From: Lumbricus terrestris
Taxonomy: Eukaryota; Annelida; Clitellata; Crassiclitellata; Lumbricidae
Length of the DNA: 64,000 bases
Assembly: GCA_949752735.1 (NCBI GenBank)
Contig: OX457036.1
Location: 92,525,868 to 92,589,867 of the forward strand
Reading direction: 5' to 3'
Both the position numbers and the translations under genes were made by a program. The stretch's first letter is position 1. The number at the start of each line of letters is the position of its first letter. Below the pieces are notes generated by a model. That model saw only the letters and a program-made list of their open reading frames with translations, did not search any database and was not told where the DNA came from. Below, piece by piece: positions 54,172 through 64,000 of this stretch.

Positions 54172-54698
54172 ATCAGGTTCATGTCAAATTAATTTTATAG
54201 ATCACTTAATCCGATCATAATAGCCTGCGTTGCAGTAAAAAGCAGACCTTTATTCAATTTTTACGTAGAAGTAATTATGTTTCAGACCTTTTGCTCGGAA
54301 TGGATGTATATCAGACAGATCTAAGAAATTTCTGCCAAAATCCGATTTTATTTATTGCAACAAATGTTTCTAGTGATTTTCGAATTGTTAGCGTACTTCA
54401 CGCAATATTTTATCGTTTCGGCTCTATGTACCTTGTTGTAGCCATGCACATAAAGTTCTGAACCAGCAATATATATGGTGACACTGCAGTATGGACTTTG
54501 CATATCGACTGCAAAGTTCATCGGCGTGTCTGGATTCTTCGCTAAGAGCGGCTAGAGCAGACTGCAGTCAATAACTGGGTGGCTACCTTTTTTTAAAGTC
54601 CATAATTTATCATTGCTTACTCGTCTATGATCATTTGGTCGGCAGCAGAGGCCTATGAATAACCATGGGGGCGTAATCTCATTGGGCTTCATGTAGTT

Positions 54699-54918
54699 TG
54701 TGGGGCGCGGTGGTGTAGTGTTGGCGACTTTGCCTTGAAGCCGAGTTCGAGGTTAGAATCCACCTCAAGTCGCCGCGTAGGGACCTTGGGCAAGTCATTC
54801 ACTCGCAATTGCTCAGCGCTTCGGCGTGAAACTCCGATGCAGTGTCCGCTCTGCAGTCGGGAGCGCCTCTGAGTAGGGTGCTTGAAGAGGCGCTATAACA
54901 AGTGCACCTAGAAACAAA
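54699..54918 (+). mobile_element. tRNA-derived SINE
   Basis: Starts TGTGGGGCGCGGTGGTGTAG; B box diverged (GGTTAGAATCC); core GACCTTGGGCAAGTC; tail GGGAGCGCCTCTGAGTAG and GAGGCGCTATAACAAG. Same family as the minus-strand copy at 36,015. Confidence 0.8.
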
Positions 54919-55195
54919 GTTGCGAACATGAATATTGAATTATATTGACAACTTATCAGATCATCGGTCAAACGCTTATTTCAGCGAAAGCCTTCCATAA
55001 GCGCTCCTGGTGCGATCATGCCCAAAAGAAGAAGTAAGGTTTTGAGGCGAGAGATGAGGAAAGACTACACGAGAGAACGGCGAAGCGAAATGATTGTGGA
55101 AGTCCATTCCACAGAGGAGGGACCTGTGCAGGCAAAGCATATGGATAGAGCAATGGCAGTCATGATGGATGGATTCATAGTCTACGACAACTAAC

Positions 55196-55449
55196 CAGTG
55201 GCGGTGCTAGGGGGCTAGAGGTTAGCCCCTATAAAAGGCTAAGCCCCCTAAAAAGGCAATATTTTCCACGATTTTCTTCGATTTTCGACCTGACGACTAA
55301 AAAAGGTCGTCTGAAATTTCGCCGGATGAAAAATTGGAAATTTTCATGAGATTTCGGCGGCCGATGACTAAAAAAATGTCGCAAGAAATTTTGACGGATG
55401 TAAATTCCCCCTTGAGCCCCCCAAAACTGAAATCCTGGCGCTGCCACTG
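55196..55449. mobile_element. hAT-like MITE (254 bp)
   Basis: The ends CAGTGGCGGTGCTAGG and CAGTGGCAGCGCCAGG (inverted) enclose a GACTAAAAAA / GAAATTTC repeat pair. It splits sequence that is continuous in unit B near 37,075. Confidence 0.78.
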
Positions 55450-55879
55450 CAAGTCTTCAATCAAGTTCGTTGTCGTCGGCAAAAAATTAACATACATAAT
55501 TACTTGTTAACATGCATGAGCTTAATGTATGCCAATCTGCGTAGGTCTATTGACATAGTTTTCCATAGCTCTAAAAGATGCCTAGAACATACATTTTTCT
55601 TGCATATAAATACTTAATGGAAGATTTTCAATCAATCTATAAGTTAGCGATTTTTAATGAATTTCATCAAGAGGTGCAGGCCTATCGACGAACACACACT
55701 TTGGACCTTCTGACCAAATTATGCATTGGATCCTATTGCAATACCACATGAACACTAACCTTGAAATTCAATTAGATTTGCACACTCGGGTGGTCGCTCC
55801 CCCACCACTTGCTGGACATAGGCCCCTAGGCTATATACGTGGATGAAATGGGCGCCTTTGCAAAGAAAACCAAAGCTCT

Positions 55880-56057
55880 AAAACCAAATAAAAACAAAAT
55901 AACTAGTTGGAATAAACATACCTGTTAGTGTTGTTGTTCAAAACAAAGCAGATGAAAATTAATTTGCAAAAATAAATACACGCGGAAGTGGCTTTTCGAC
56001 TTTTTTCATTTGGGACGATACGGTTAATACGGGGGATATTCTATTTCGTGACACCGG
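55880..56057 (-). mobile_element. CCGGTGTC MITE, truncated, inverted
   Basis: The minus strand from 56,057 reads CCGGTGTCACGAAATAGAA and matches 38,231-38,410. The other end is lost. Confidence 0.78.
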
Positions 56058-56409
56058 AATTATAGGCCTACATGCCGATTATATGCATCATAACAGCTTA
56101 TAATATCAATCTTTCATTCCTACTTTATAAATAGAGGACTCAATTCACCTGCCAGCATTTTGCCCTTCGCAATATGCATGTCCGAAAGCGGTTATAGAAC
56201 ACGTTGCAACCCATAAATTTACTTATGGCCCTATCTACTTTCGTAACCGACCATCCATAACGGTCACAATATTATTGGCTGGGTGTGTTATAGCGTAGCC
56301 TATGCGGCGTAGGCTATTCTCTATGTGCTATTTGCAAATATGAATAAAAGAGTTGTACACTACCGATGAGAAGGTGTAGGTCTAAATGGCAATGCACGTT
56401 TTATATGCA

Positions 56410-56720
56410 ACTAAATGGCGTCGACTTTCCTCCATTTTTCCACCACCGCTGCCGTGTTGAATGAGCGCCGAGCAATTCAAGGACCAAGCTTGCGGTCCGT
56501 GCTAAAAAGGTTTTTAAATCTCTAAACAAGTCAGCAGAAGAAAACCTGCGACTGTTCGTTCCATTGAAGTGCCAGTCCCAAGCCTGGATGAAGTAGGAGG
56601 GCGACACTATTCATCTTTGATATGAAACAGCGACGTTAAACAGCGACAAGCCATCAGAAGGCGAATCACGTGTCACACGCTCTATTCATAGAGGCGCACG
56701 GGACTCGGTCTTTGTTAATC
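56410..56720. other. Conserved block shared with 39,150-39,440
   Basis: Unit C counterpart of the upstream conserved segment, non-coding. Confidence 0.5.
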
Positions 56721-57039
56721 TTTGCATACTAACAGAATCTTTTGTTCGCATTATGGTCCCTTTAGCGTAGCCTTTTATCGGGTCTACGTTGACTTAAATT
56801 TTCTGCCTGGCTGCACGTTAGACGTATATAGGGCCTATAACAATACAAACAATGTAAAACATCTCTATAAATCCAAATTTATGAAAAGATATGTTGGAAT
56901 CATATTGCTGGTTCAATTCTCTAAAATTGGGAAAATTTTAGCATGACTAATTATCAGGCATTAGAGATACATGAAAAACAGTTTGGCTTACTTTTTTAAA
57001 CCACGGTGTACAATGCACATGTGTCATTAATACATAAAT

Positions 57040-57290
57040 GCCGCGTGTCTGGAATTTGACTTCTTTGTGAGAGCGACAGATGATATATTTTGGACACATC
57101 AGGAGAAGATAGGCAACATGCATAGAGAAAGACATCATGCAGGGCACAATCCAAGGAAGACTGGCTATAGGTAACAAAAGGAACGGACTGGATTGACATT
57201 GGAGGATCGAGGAGGGCTAGGAACAGGAACAACAGGAATGAGAGAGACGAGAATGAACAGCAGCCGATGACTGTAGAATTAACTAAGTGA
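57040..57290 (+). mobile_element. RTE-like LINE remnant, unit D
   Basis: Same remnant as 29,215-29,420. Its 57,150-57,190 part is the unfilled target of the Helitron inserted in unit C. Confidence 0.6.
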
Positions 57291-57494
57291 GATCGGGGCA
57301 CAACGTGATACCTAAATTATATTTAATCTAATGTGATACTGGTAAAACAAACTCAGCTTTTCTTGCATTCAGACCAGCCCATCAAAAACCATAGCGCAGC
57401 ATAGACTAGATATATCCACCGAAGGATAACGATTATGAATTTATGATGATGAATTCCAGCACTATATTATATTGAGTTCAATTTGTTTAGTAAT

Positions 57495-59119
57495 GGGCCA
57501 TTCCACGGTATTCAAAATGTTACGGACTCTACAATTCGGAGACTTTGAGCCCCTCATACGGAGAGATGACAACTGTTTAAATTATTTAAATATTTTTCCC
57601 AGATGCCGCTTCAATCATAGACTAGTTTGGTATTAGTTAGACTTTGCTGGCTGTGATGTATCATTTTTGGTGAATTAAAATGTTTGCGTTACGGACTCTA
57701 CAGAAAAGTTCCCTGAACTTTTTTGATGACTGAACTATCTTGATTTCCTGTGAAGTTATAATATACAAATTCTTTTGAGACACAACCTTAGATTTGCCAG
57801 CCATTTCTGTTGATATAGTCATAATTGCATTTCTTTTTTTTGATAAGTACTGATGTTGAGCACTCTCTTAATGAACACACTATGCGTTACGGACTCTACG
57901 TTACGGACTCTACAGTTATGGATCATAAACAAAAACTGATTAATATCCATGAAAACAGTTAATTTATACTTTTTATAACAATTATTTTCATCATTTCAAT
58001 TGCTTGCAAGGTACTACGGGAAGTTTCAGAGCTCAAATTGAACAAATATGGTGTTTTATTGTCACAAACAATCAATGGAATGCTTGTACAGTTCAAAGAT
58101 CTGTAATGTTGAAGCTCTTAATGTTTCAGAAGCTTAGGTCATTCTGTAACACTAGTCACAGGGTCAATGAACTTGAAAAGACCTCTTTCATCTTTTGCTA
58201 CAGGTGCATAGCTTTTCAACAATCTGATCATTCCATAATAATTCCATGTTATCCACATTATTTATTGCTCAGTGATAAACTGAGAGTCATTATCGCGACC
58301 CGGGTTCAAGCCTCACTCAGGGCAAAAATTTATTTGAATTTTCTGTTAGCTGCCAGTGGCGCTTTCTGTTGTGTTGCTTGCCTCGGGTCTGTTGAAAATA
58401 AGAACGCCCCTCCCATTCTTGGCTTGGGCGAATCAGGAGCGTTCCAGCACTTAGGCCATTAGTGTTAAGTTACCGAGCCGACCATTTGAACAAGATACAT
58501 GTTGAATGTTTAGCTTCCATGTATAATTTCTGGCAATTTTAGCCATTATCTCATTCATGAGCTGAATATGTGCTTGGTAGAGTCCGTAACGCTTTTGTAG
58601 AGTCCGCAACACTAACCTCACATAAAAAATTTCTAAGCAATATTAGGAAAAGTAATCTATGCTTACTGAGTAGCCTACAATGAGGAATCGGAAGAATGAA
58701 GATAACAAGTTTGCTGCTCAATTCGAAATGCCTGCAAAACAAATTAGAAGCCCCAGAATGTTACGGACTCTACAACTCATGTTTTGCTCGAGCAAATCTG
58801 GACACAAGATGAGGTGAATTTTTGATCACGAAGTATTTATCACTTACTCTCACCACGGTCATGATGTCCAGCTAAAAATATTCGATATTGGATTTACATA
58901 AAAAATTTAGCATTTAAAAATTGCATGTAGAGTCCGTAACGCAAAAAATTCAAATGTGCCACTTTCAAGCAAAGTCGACACAAAACGATAAGTGCAGAAA
59001 GACAAATTCTTTTAGAATCTTATACTAGAACCATCTAGCTATAACAGGAATTAATAACAATTTATAATTCCAATATTTTTTATTGGCCCTTCATGGACTC
59101 CAATACCGTGGAATGGCCC
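57495..59119. mobile_element. TIR element with eight copies of GTTACGGACTCTAC
   Basis: The termini GGGCCATTCCACGGTATT and its inverse are near-perfect TIRs; TAAT on each side may be the TSD. The 14-mer GTTACGGACTCTAC occurs at about 57,519, 57,688, 57,885 and 57,899 (direct), 58,578, 58,597 and 58,926 (inverted) and 58,759 (direct). No transposase is recognised. The 152-codon frame at 58,004-58,462 has no known motif. Confidence 0.8.
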
Positions 59120-59640
59120 TAATGCAGAGAGTTTTAAGGTAATGGTAATATTCTGGCACGACGACCTCGCAAACACCGGATCGCTTCCCGTTATCCTCAC
59201 AAGGTCCGCTCAAACGTCCATTAGGCCGATGGCGTTGGTAAACTGAGATGAAGGGCCTGAAGGCTGCCAGCAGTTAGACTAAAGTCGAATTTGCTATCGA
59301 CTATTGACACCATGAATAAATTGCAATCAAATTGCATTGAAAGCCAGTTTGAAATTAAACAAAGTTTATTTTTAATAGTTCCAGAATATTTGTTCTAAAT
59401 AAAGGTCTGACTTAAGCAAAGTAACAGCCTCCTCATGGTGGCCTAAAGAATCGGTGCCTGCTCTGGTGCAAAGCGATGGATAAACAACCAAAGTGAAGAA
59501 ATTAGCGTAGAAAGGCAGACAATCCATAGATTACTAAAAGTTACAAAGTAGGCCTAATTTTTATATAATAAATTGGCAGATGATAGCACTATTATGTTCC
59601 ACACATATTACAATATCATAGCGCGAATCCACAAAGTCCG
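59120..59640. other. 3' flank of copy D, no gene seen
   Basis: From about 59,390 it is homologous to the 3' flanks of A, B and C. It lacks the hAT-like MITE present in B and C. Confidence 0.55.
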
Positions 59641-59732
59641 CAAGCGAACATTCGCCGAAAACAGCTGAAACATTTCAACGTTCGCTTCCGGGCTTTCGAC
59701 GAAGCCCAGACTTATCTGACTTTTGTCCATTA

Positions 59733-59920
59733 TTAATCTCTGGCGATTAGGCGTATGTTGAATTCCGATGGAGTCAGTACCGCAGATATTGGCTCAATCG
59801 CTTTGACGTCAACGGTGCTTTGACCCTCTGGTGGTCGTATAATAAAGCGCTGCGCCAGTCCAGTGATAATGAGAAACAACTCTGCACGTGCCATGATTTC
59901 ACCGAGACAAGAGCGCCGCC
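59733..59920 (-). CDS. P450 copy D exon 5
   Basis: Acceptor CTCTAG; haem loop intact, stop after LIARD as in B and C. Confidence 0.82.
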
Positions 59921-59986
59921 CTAGAGACACAGAACCCAGCGCAGTTGCATGTTTTCTAAAGGCATAGGCGGTATTTATAGAACAGC

Positions 59987-60211
<225 letters not shown>

Positions 60212-60425
60212 CACTACCACTATTACTAGTAATCATCATCATCATAAAAATATTCATAGTAATAATTGCAGTAATAGCAATGATTCTGTGAATCAGACAA
60301 TAATTATTGGGCTATGTTACAACTGTAAGTGAAAAACATGAGGAGGGGACTCTGAATTAGATACAGATAATAGTGCGATTTTAAAAGCGAACGATTTTAT
60401 GGAATTTTAAGTCTCAACAACTAAC

Positions 60426-60558
60426 CAAGGGAGAACGCAATAACCGATTCCCTGTCGATCACTTTTCCATCTTCATCCAAAAATCTGTCCGGTCAAAATA
60501 TGTCCGGGTCTTTCCACACCTTTGGGTCCATGTGGGCTGCGTAAAGATTTGGCAAAAC
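60426..60558 (-). pseudogene. P450 copy D exon 4 with premature TGA
   Basis: 133 nt like the other copies, with the single nonsense change described for the gene. Confidence 0.85.
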
Positions 60559-61482
60559 CTGCAAAAAATTGGAATTCTATTTTTATGTACAAGGAAATGT
60601 TACTTGCACAGAGTAAAACACACGTCAGTCAGTCAGTAGTCGGAGGCATGATTTGTCATAACAGTAGCTATGTAACCATGTGAACGGTCTAACGAAGCTG
60701 ATCTCGCTCTCAAGACGTCGGTATCCGTCAGATAGCTTCAGATTTTAAACAAGAATAAGCCTCAATGAAGAATTGAAATGCCAGGATGTTTGAAAAAGAA
60801 GTAAACGAATGTGGACATAATGAAACTGGACCGCTTCAATTTATGAAACTAAACTTTGGTGTCGCCTTTGCGCGTGGCTGTTAGGCAGAGAAGAAGACAG
60901 AAACCACAGAGGCCTACATTGAAACTTTTAGTAACTTTTGACCACAATCCATAACCGTGATGATCACTGCTATTATCTTATCGACAATGTAATTGTCGAC
61001 ACTGTGTCTCTGGGTTGATCTGAAGGGTTATTAAACGAAACACCTCTTCATGATTACTAATTAGTAAATGTTTTTAATGGGTTAACAACACCGCTTAGAG
61101 TCAGTGCCGGCGCTAGCACCCCCCGTACCCCCCGGCCGGGGGGCCCCGAGTTTGAGAGGGGCCCCCAAATTTAGCTGGTCATTATGCCTATTTGTGACTG
61201 TACAGATCCGGTCTGGTGCATGCCTCAACTAACCATATGGCACTGCCATAGCAAACCAAATGCAAATAATCATACTGATTTCACTGGACAACAAATTTTT
61301 ACAAAAATCATGTTACTGAAATGAAATTAGTCAGTTCTTATCAAGTTTTATGTGCTGAACACGAATATGACAGTGAAATTGCTTAATTGGCTCTAGTTTT
61401 TTTGTAATCTCAAATGAAGTAATTTTATATCGCACCACGCATTCCAATTATACACTTACGGTTAATATTTGTAAAAACCAGG

Positions 61483-63180
61483 TCATAGACTAGTTCTTAG
61501 ATTTTTTGCCTGTCTCTTGTACAGCTGTTCGGGAGCATCTCTGCGGAGTGTCCAGCAGTAGTCAGCCAACATTGTAGTGGACCATTTTCCCTGACCAGTA
61601 CCTTTGCTCCATTGTTGCGATATCTTGATGAAAGCGTTCGCCATGTTCGTCACTAACCATACCACAGTTGTCAGGGAAGAAATCGAGATGGGAGTGAAGG
61701 AAATGCATCTTCAGCGACATATTGAAGCGAAATTTCTGGTACTGCTTGAGCATGTCTTCTACTAGTTCCTTGTAGTTTTCTGCCCTAACATTCCCCAGAA
61801 AGTCTGTAGACACTAGACGAAAAGCATTCCATGCTTGTTTCGCATCACCCTCCAACAAGTTAATTGTTGAAGCGGTCATCTTTGAAAAGTTATCTGATCT
61901 GGGGACCCACGAAAACTCCCTCTTTAATCTTTGCTTCGCTGAGTCAAGGGAATTTTTCATGCAGTTATCGGAAAGCTGGCGAAGTGCGATCCATGGCTTT
62001 CACGAAGTTCTTCACCAAACCTAGTTTGATGTGAAGGGGTGGTAGTAGGATTTTGTGAGCCTCGACCAGAGCTGGGTGCTGGATATTCTTCTGTCCAACT
62101 GCCATGTTTTGTCTGGGAGTCCATTCCTTCCGCACGTAGTGCAACTCTCTTGCCCGACTATCCCACTCACACAAGAAACACATATATTTTGTATATCCTT
62201 GCTGCAGTCCCATTAAAATGGCAACTACCTTCAAATCACCGCACAGGTGCCATTTGTACCTGATCTGTTTGTACCTGTACCTGTTCCAATGGTAACTCGA
62301 CCCGGACCACCACGGACTATTCTCATGGACAACCCTTCTAACGCAACGCAGCGCTCGTGAATAAGCTGGTGCCCTGCGCTTGGCTTTCGAGTGGCGCTTT
62401 AGAAATCTCGAGTTTACGATTACGATTACGATTACGATTCTAGTCAATGTAATGCAGTAGCTGTTTTAGGTTATCATATGTCTCTTTCATGTGGACAGCA
62501 TGCGCTAATGGAATAGATGGAAGACGGTTTCCATTGTGCAAAAGCACAGCCTTAAGACTCAGTGTCGAAGAGTCTACAAAGAGTCTCCATTCTTGTGGGT
62601 CATGAGTGATCTGTAAGGCATTCATGAGATCGTCAATATTGGAACAGAATACCAGATTACCTTCCTTCATAAAGAAAGGTTCCAACTGCTGATGGCGCTT
62701 TCTATATGAAGTGATTGTGACATCTTCTTCTAGAAGATTCCATTGTTGGAGTCTTGATCCTAGTAACTCTGGCTTGTTTTTGGATAAGTCCAAATCACGA
62801 ACAAGGTCATTTAGTTCTTCCTGTGTTATTCTGTGTGGGGTTGATGATGCACCACAGTGAAAATCGGGATCACTGCACGCTGACGGACCAGGAGAAGAGC
62901 AAGTCGGTTCACCCTTGTCCTCATCAGATGATTCAACGAAAATATATTCTGCTGGAGGTTCTAGAATAGGAAGTCCATCACCATGTGGAACTGGTCTCAA
63001 TGCAGACGGAATGTTTGGGTAGACTATTGTCAACTTCTTTTGCTTCGTTATTCCACCGGAAAGAGGAGGAATCAAGCAGAAGTAACAGTCATCTGAGTGG
63101 TTGCTTTGCTCTCTCCACACCATGGGAACTGCAAACGGCATTGATGGTCTTTTGCCATTCAACCACTGTGAAAACTGTGT
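61483..63180 (-). pseudogene. Orphan transposon-type protein, SINE-interrupted and frameshifted
   Basis: Pieces in order: 63,180-62,440 (LNGKRPSMPFAVPMVW, CYFC, LFVDSSTLSLKAVLLHNGN), 62,250-61,965 (WHLCGDLKVVAILMGLQQGY, CFLCEWDSRA, LPPLHIKLGLVKNFVKAMD), 61,970-61,562 (MHFLHSHLDFFPDN, EHGERFHQDI) and 61,665-61,483 (MLADYCWTLRRDAP). I recognise a widespread unnamed invertebrate family. FVDSS, GDLK and HGERFH could be the D, D, E of an RNase-H-like fold with CxxC inserts, but this is only inference. A short insertion at about 62,265-62,437 and at least two frameshifts make it non-functional. The N-terminal start is not clear: no ATG before LNGK. Confidence 0.65.
62265..62437 (+). mobile_element. 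Short SINE-like insertion with (TTACGA)n tail
   Basis: It breaks the orphan ORF between LLHYID and RYKWHLCGDLK. It ends GAGTGGCGCTTTAGAAATC and four TTACGA repeats, like the LINE/SINE tails elsewhere. The head was not classified. Confidence 0.55.
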
Positions 63181-64000
63181 TGTTTACATGGTGAAACATA
63201 AGAAATGAACTATATGAAATATTTTCAAAACGAGAGCCAATAAAAACTTTTTATGGTTATATTCGTGTTCAGCACACCAAGATGCTACACATTAGGGTCT
63301 TTTCCAGTCAGTAACGATTTCTATGTTGACCAGTGTTTTGGGCGTAAGTAGGCCTATAAAGCCATTAGGGTTTTAAAGGGGCCCCCAAATTTAGCTGGTC
63401 GTTATGCCTATTTGTGACTGTACAGATCCGGTCTGGTGCATGCCTCAACTACCATATGGCACTGCCATTGCAGACCTAATGCAAACATCGTATTGATTTT
63501 GGGCATAAGTATAAAACCATTTAAATTAACACAGGCAATTTCGTCCACTTTCTCAAACACAACTTTTATAAATTGTAACTTATTCTAATTGCTACTAATT
63601 GGATGAGGCCTCAAAATAAAACCGGCCTGAGGCCCAAACATTGAAGCCTGTGTAGGGTCCCAGATGTAATTGGCATGTGTCTGATCTCAAGTTTGCAAGG
63701 GGCCTCAAATGTAGCTGGTAAATATATACCTTTCATGACTGTTCATTCCTGAAACCACGCACCGAATTATGTTTTAACGCAAAGCATACAAAATAAATAA
63801 ACAATTTGTGGTTGGGACGGAATCCTTGTATCCCCAATATTTCAGAAATATTTCATAAGTATCATCCACTGCCCATCAATAAAGATCAATTTTGTTATGA
63901 TGACAGCCTATAAATGCTACCATTATGCAAATCGGACAAATTTAAGCAATGGAGAGGGGACACTCTGAAGTCCTAAACCACGACTAACAGCATTAAAAAT

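Larger units (their letters stand above)
61351..63276 (-). mobile_element. Orphan-gene element with ~55-bp inverted repeats
   Basis: TGTGCTGAACACGAATATGA at 61,351 and its inverse ending at 63,276 head imperfect inverted repeats that also share ATTGGCTCT. They enclose one broken gene. The ~110-bp sequence outside is duplicated directly on both sides (61,157-61,267 and 63,377-63,487). Confidence 0.6.
61102..64000. mobile_element. hAT-like element, left end, runs out of window
   Basis: It starts CAGTGCCGGCGCTAGCACC in intron 3 of copy D, with CTTAGAGT as the expected 8-bp duplication on the left. The right end is not in view. It contains repeats of AGGGGCCCCCAAATTTAGC (61,157; 63,377; diverged at 63,699) and a nested orphan element. 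Confidence 0.6.

Noticed and set aside
58004..58462. 152-codon ORF inside the 14-mer element
   Set aside because: No ATG-proximal conservation or domain; part of it (GACCCGGGTTCAAGCC) looks like a tRNA-type B box of a repeat.

Overview
This is eukaryotic genomic DNA, most likely from a marine invertebrate. It has long introns, dense non-LTR, LTR, Helitron and TIR transposons, tRNA-derived SINEs, trinucleotide microsatellites, and many copies of an AGGCCTA-type word that I associate with echinoderm genomes. The echinoderm placement is an inference from general impression, not a proof. No bacterial operon, rRNA, functional tRNA or CRISPR array was seen.

The host genes are a head-to-tail array of four related cytochrome P450 genes (CYP clan 2, CYP2U/CYP2-like), all on the minus strand. 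Copy A (1,844-24,771) and copy C (44,608-50,853) can be assembled into complete five-exon genes of about 500 and 488 codons with identical intron phases (2, 1, 0, 1). Copy B (30,248-35,404) has all five exons, but exon 3 carries a 108-bp deletion with a 14-bp filler, so it is a pseudogene. Copy D (from 59,733) shows only exons 4 and 5. It has a premature TGA in exon 4 and a hAT-like insertion just before exon 3 should appear, and the rest lies beyond the window. The intergenic DNA is also homologous between units, so whole segments were duplicated and can be compared as filled and empty insertion sites.

Region by region: 1-1.8 kb holds a CR1-like LINE tail and a minisatellite. 2.4-10.8 kb is a young LTR retrotransposon inside intron 4 of copy A; it has 1,459-bp LTRs, gag and protease, but no reverse transcriptase. 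13.1-16.7 kb is a hAT-like element (8-bp TSD) in intron 2 of A with other repeats nested in it. 17.1-24.5 kb (intron 1 of A) holds a Helitron, an R2-type LINE fragment, a long-TIR MITE and a CR1-like LINE. 24.8-30.2 kb is intergenic with palindromes, MITEs and a SINE. 35.4-44.6 kb has SINE, minisatellite and MITE insertions, and a mariner remnant split by a 1.95-kb TIR element that encodes an orphan protein. 48-50.2 kb (intron 1 of C) has LINE and Ty3-like gag fragments. 50.9-59.7 kb has Helitrons with internal minisatellites, a hAT element with a perfect 8-bp TSD, and a TIR element packed with copies of one 14-mer. 61.1 kb to the end is an unfinished hAT-like insertion containing a second orphan transposon-type gene.

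The expressed host function inferred here is ER-bound monooxygenase activity from copies A and C. Everything else is mobile DNA or its debris.
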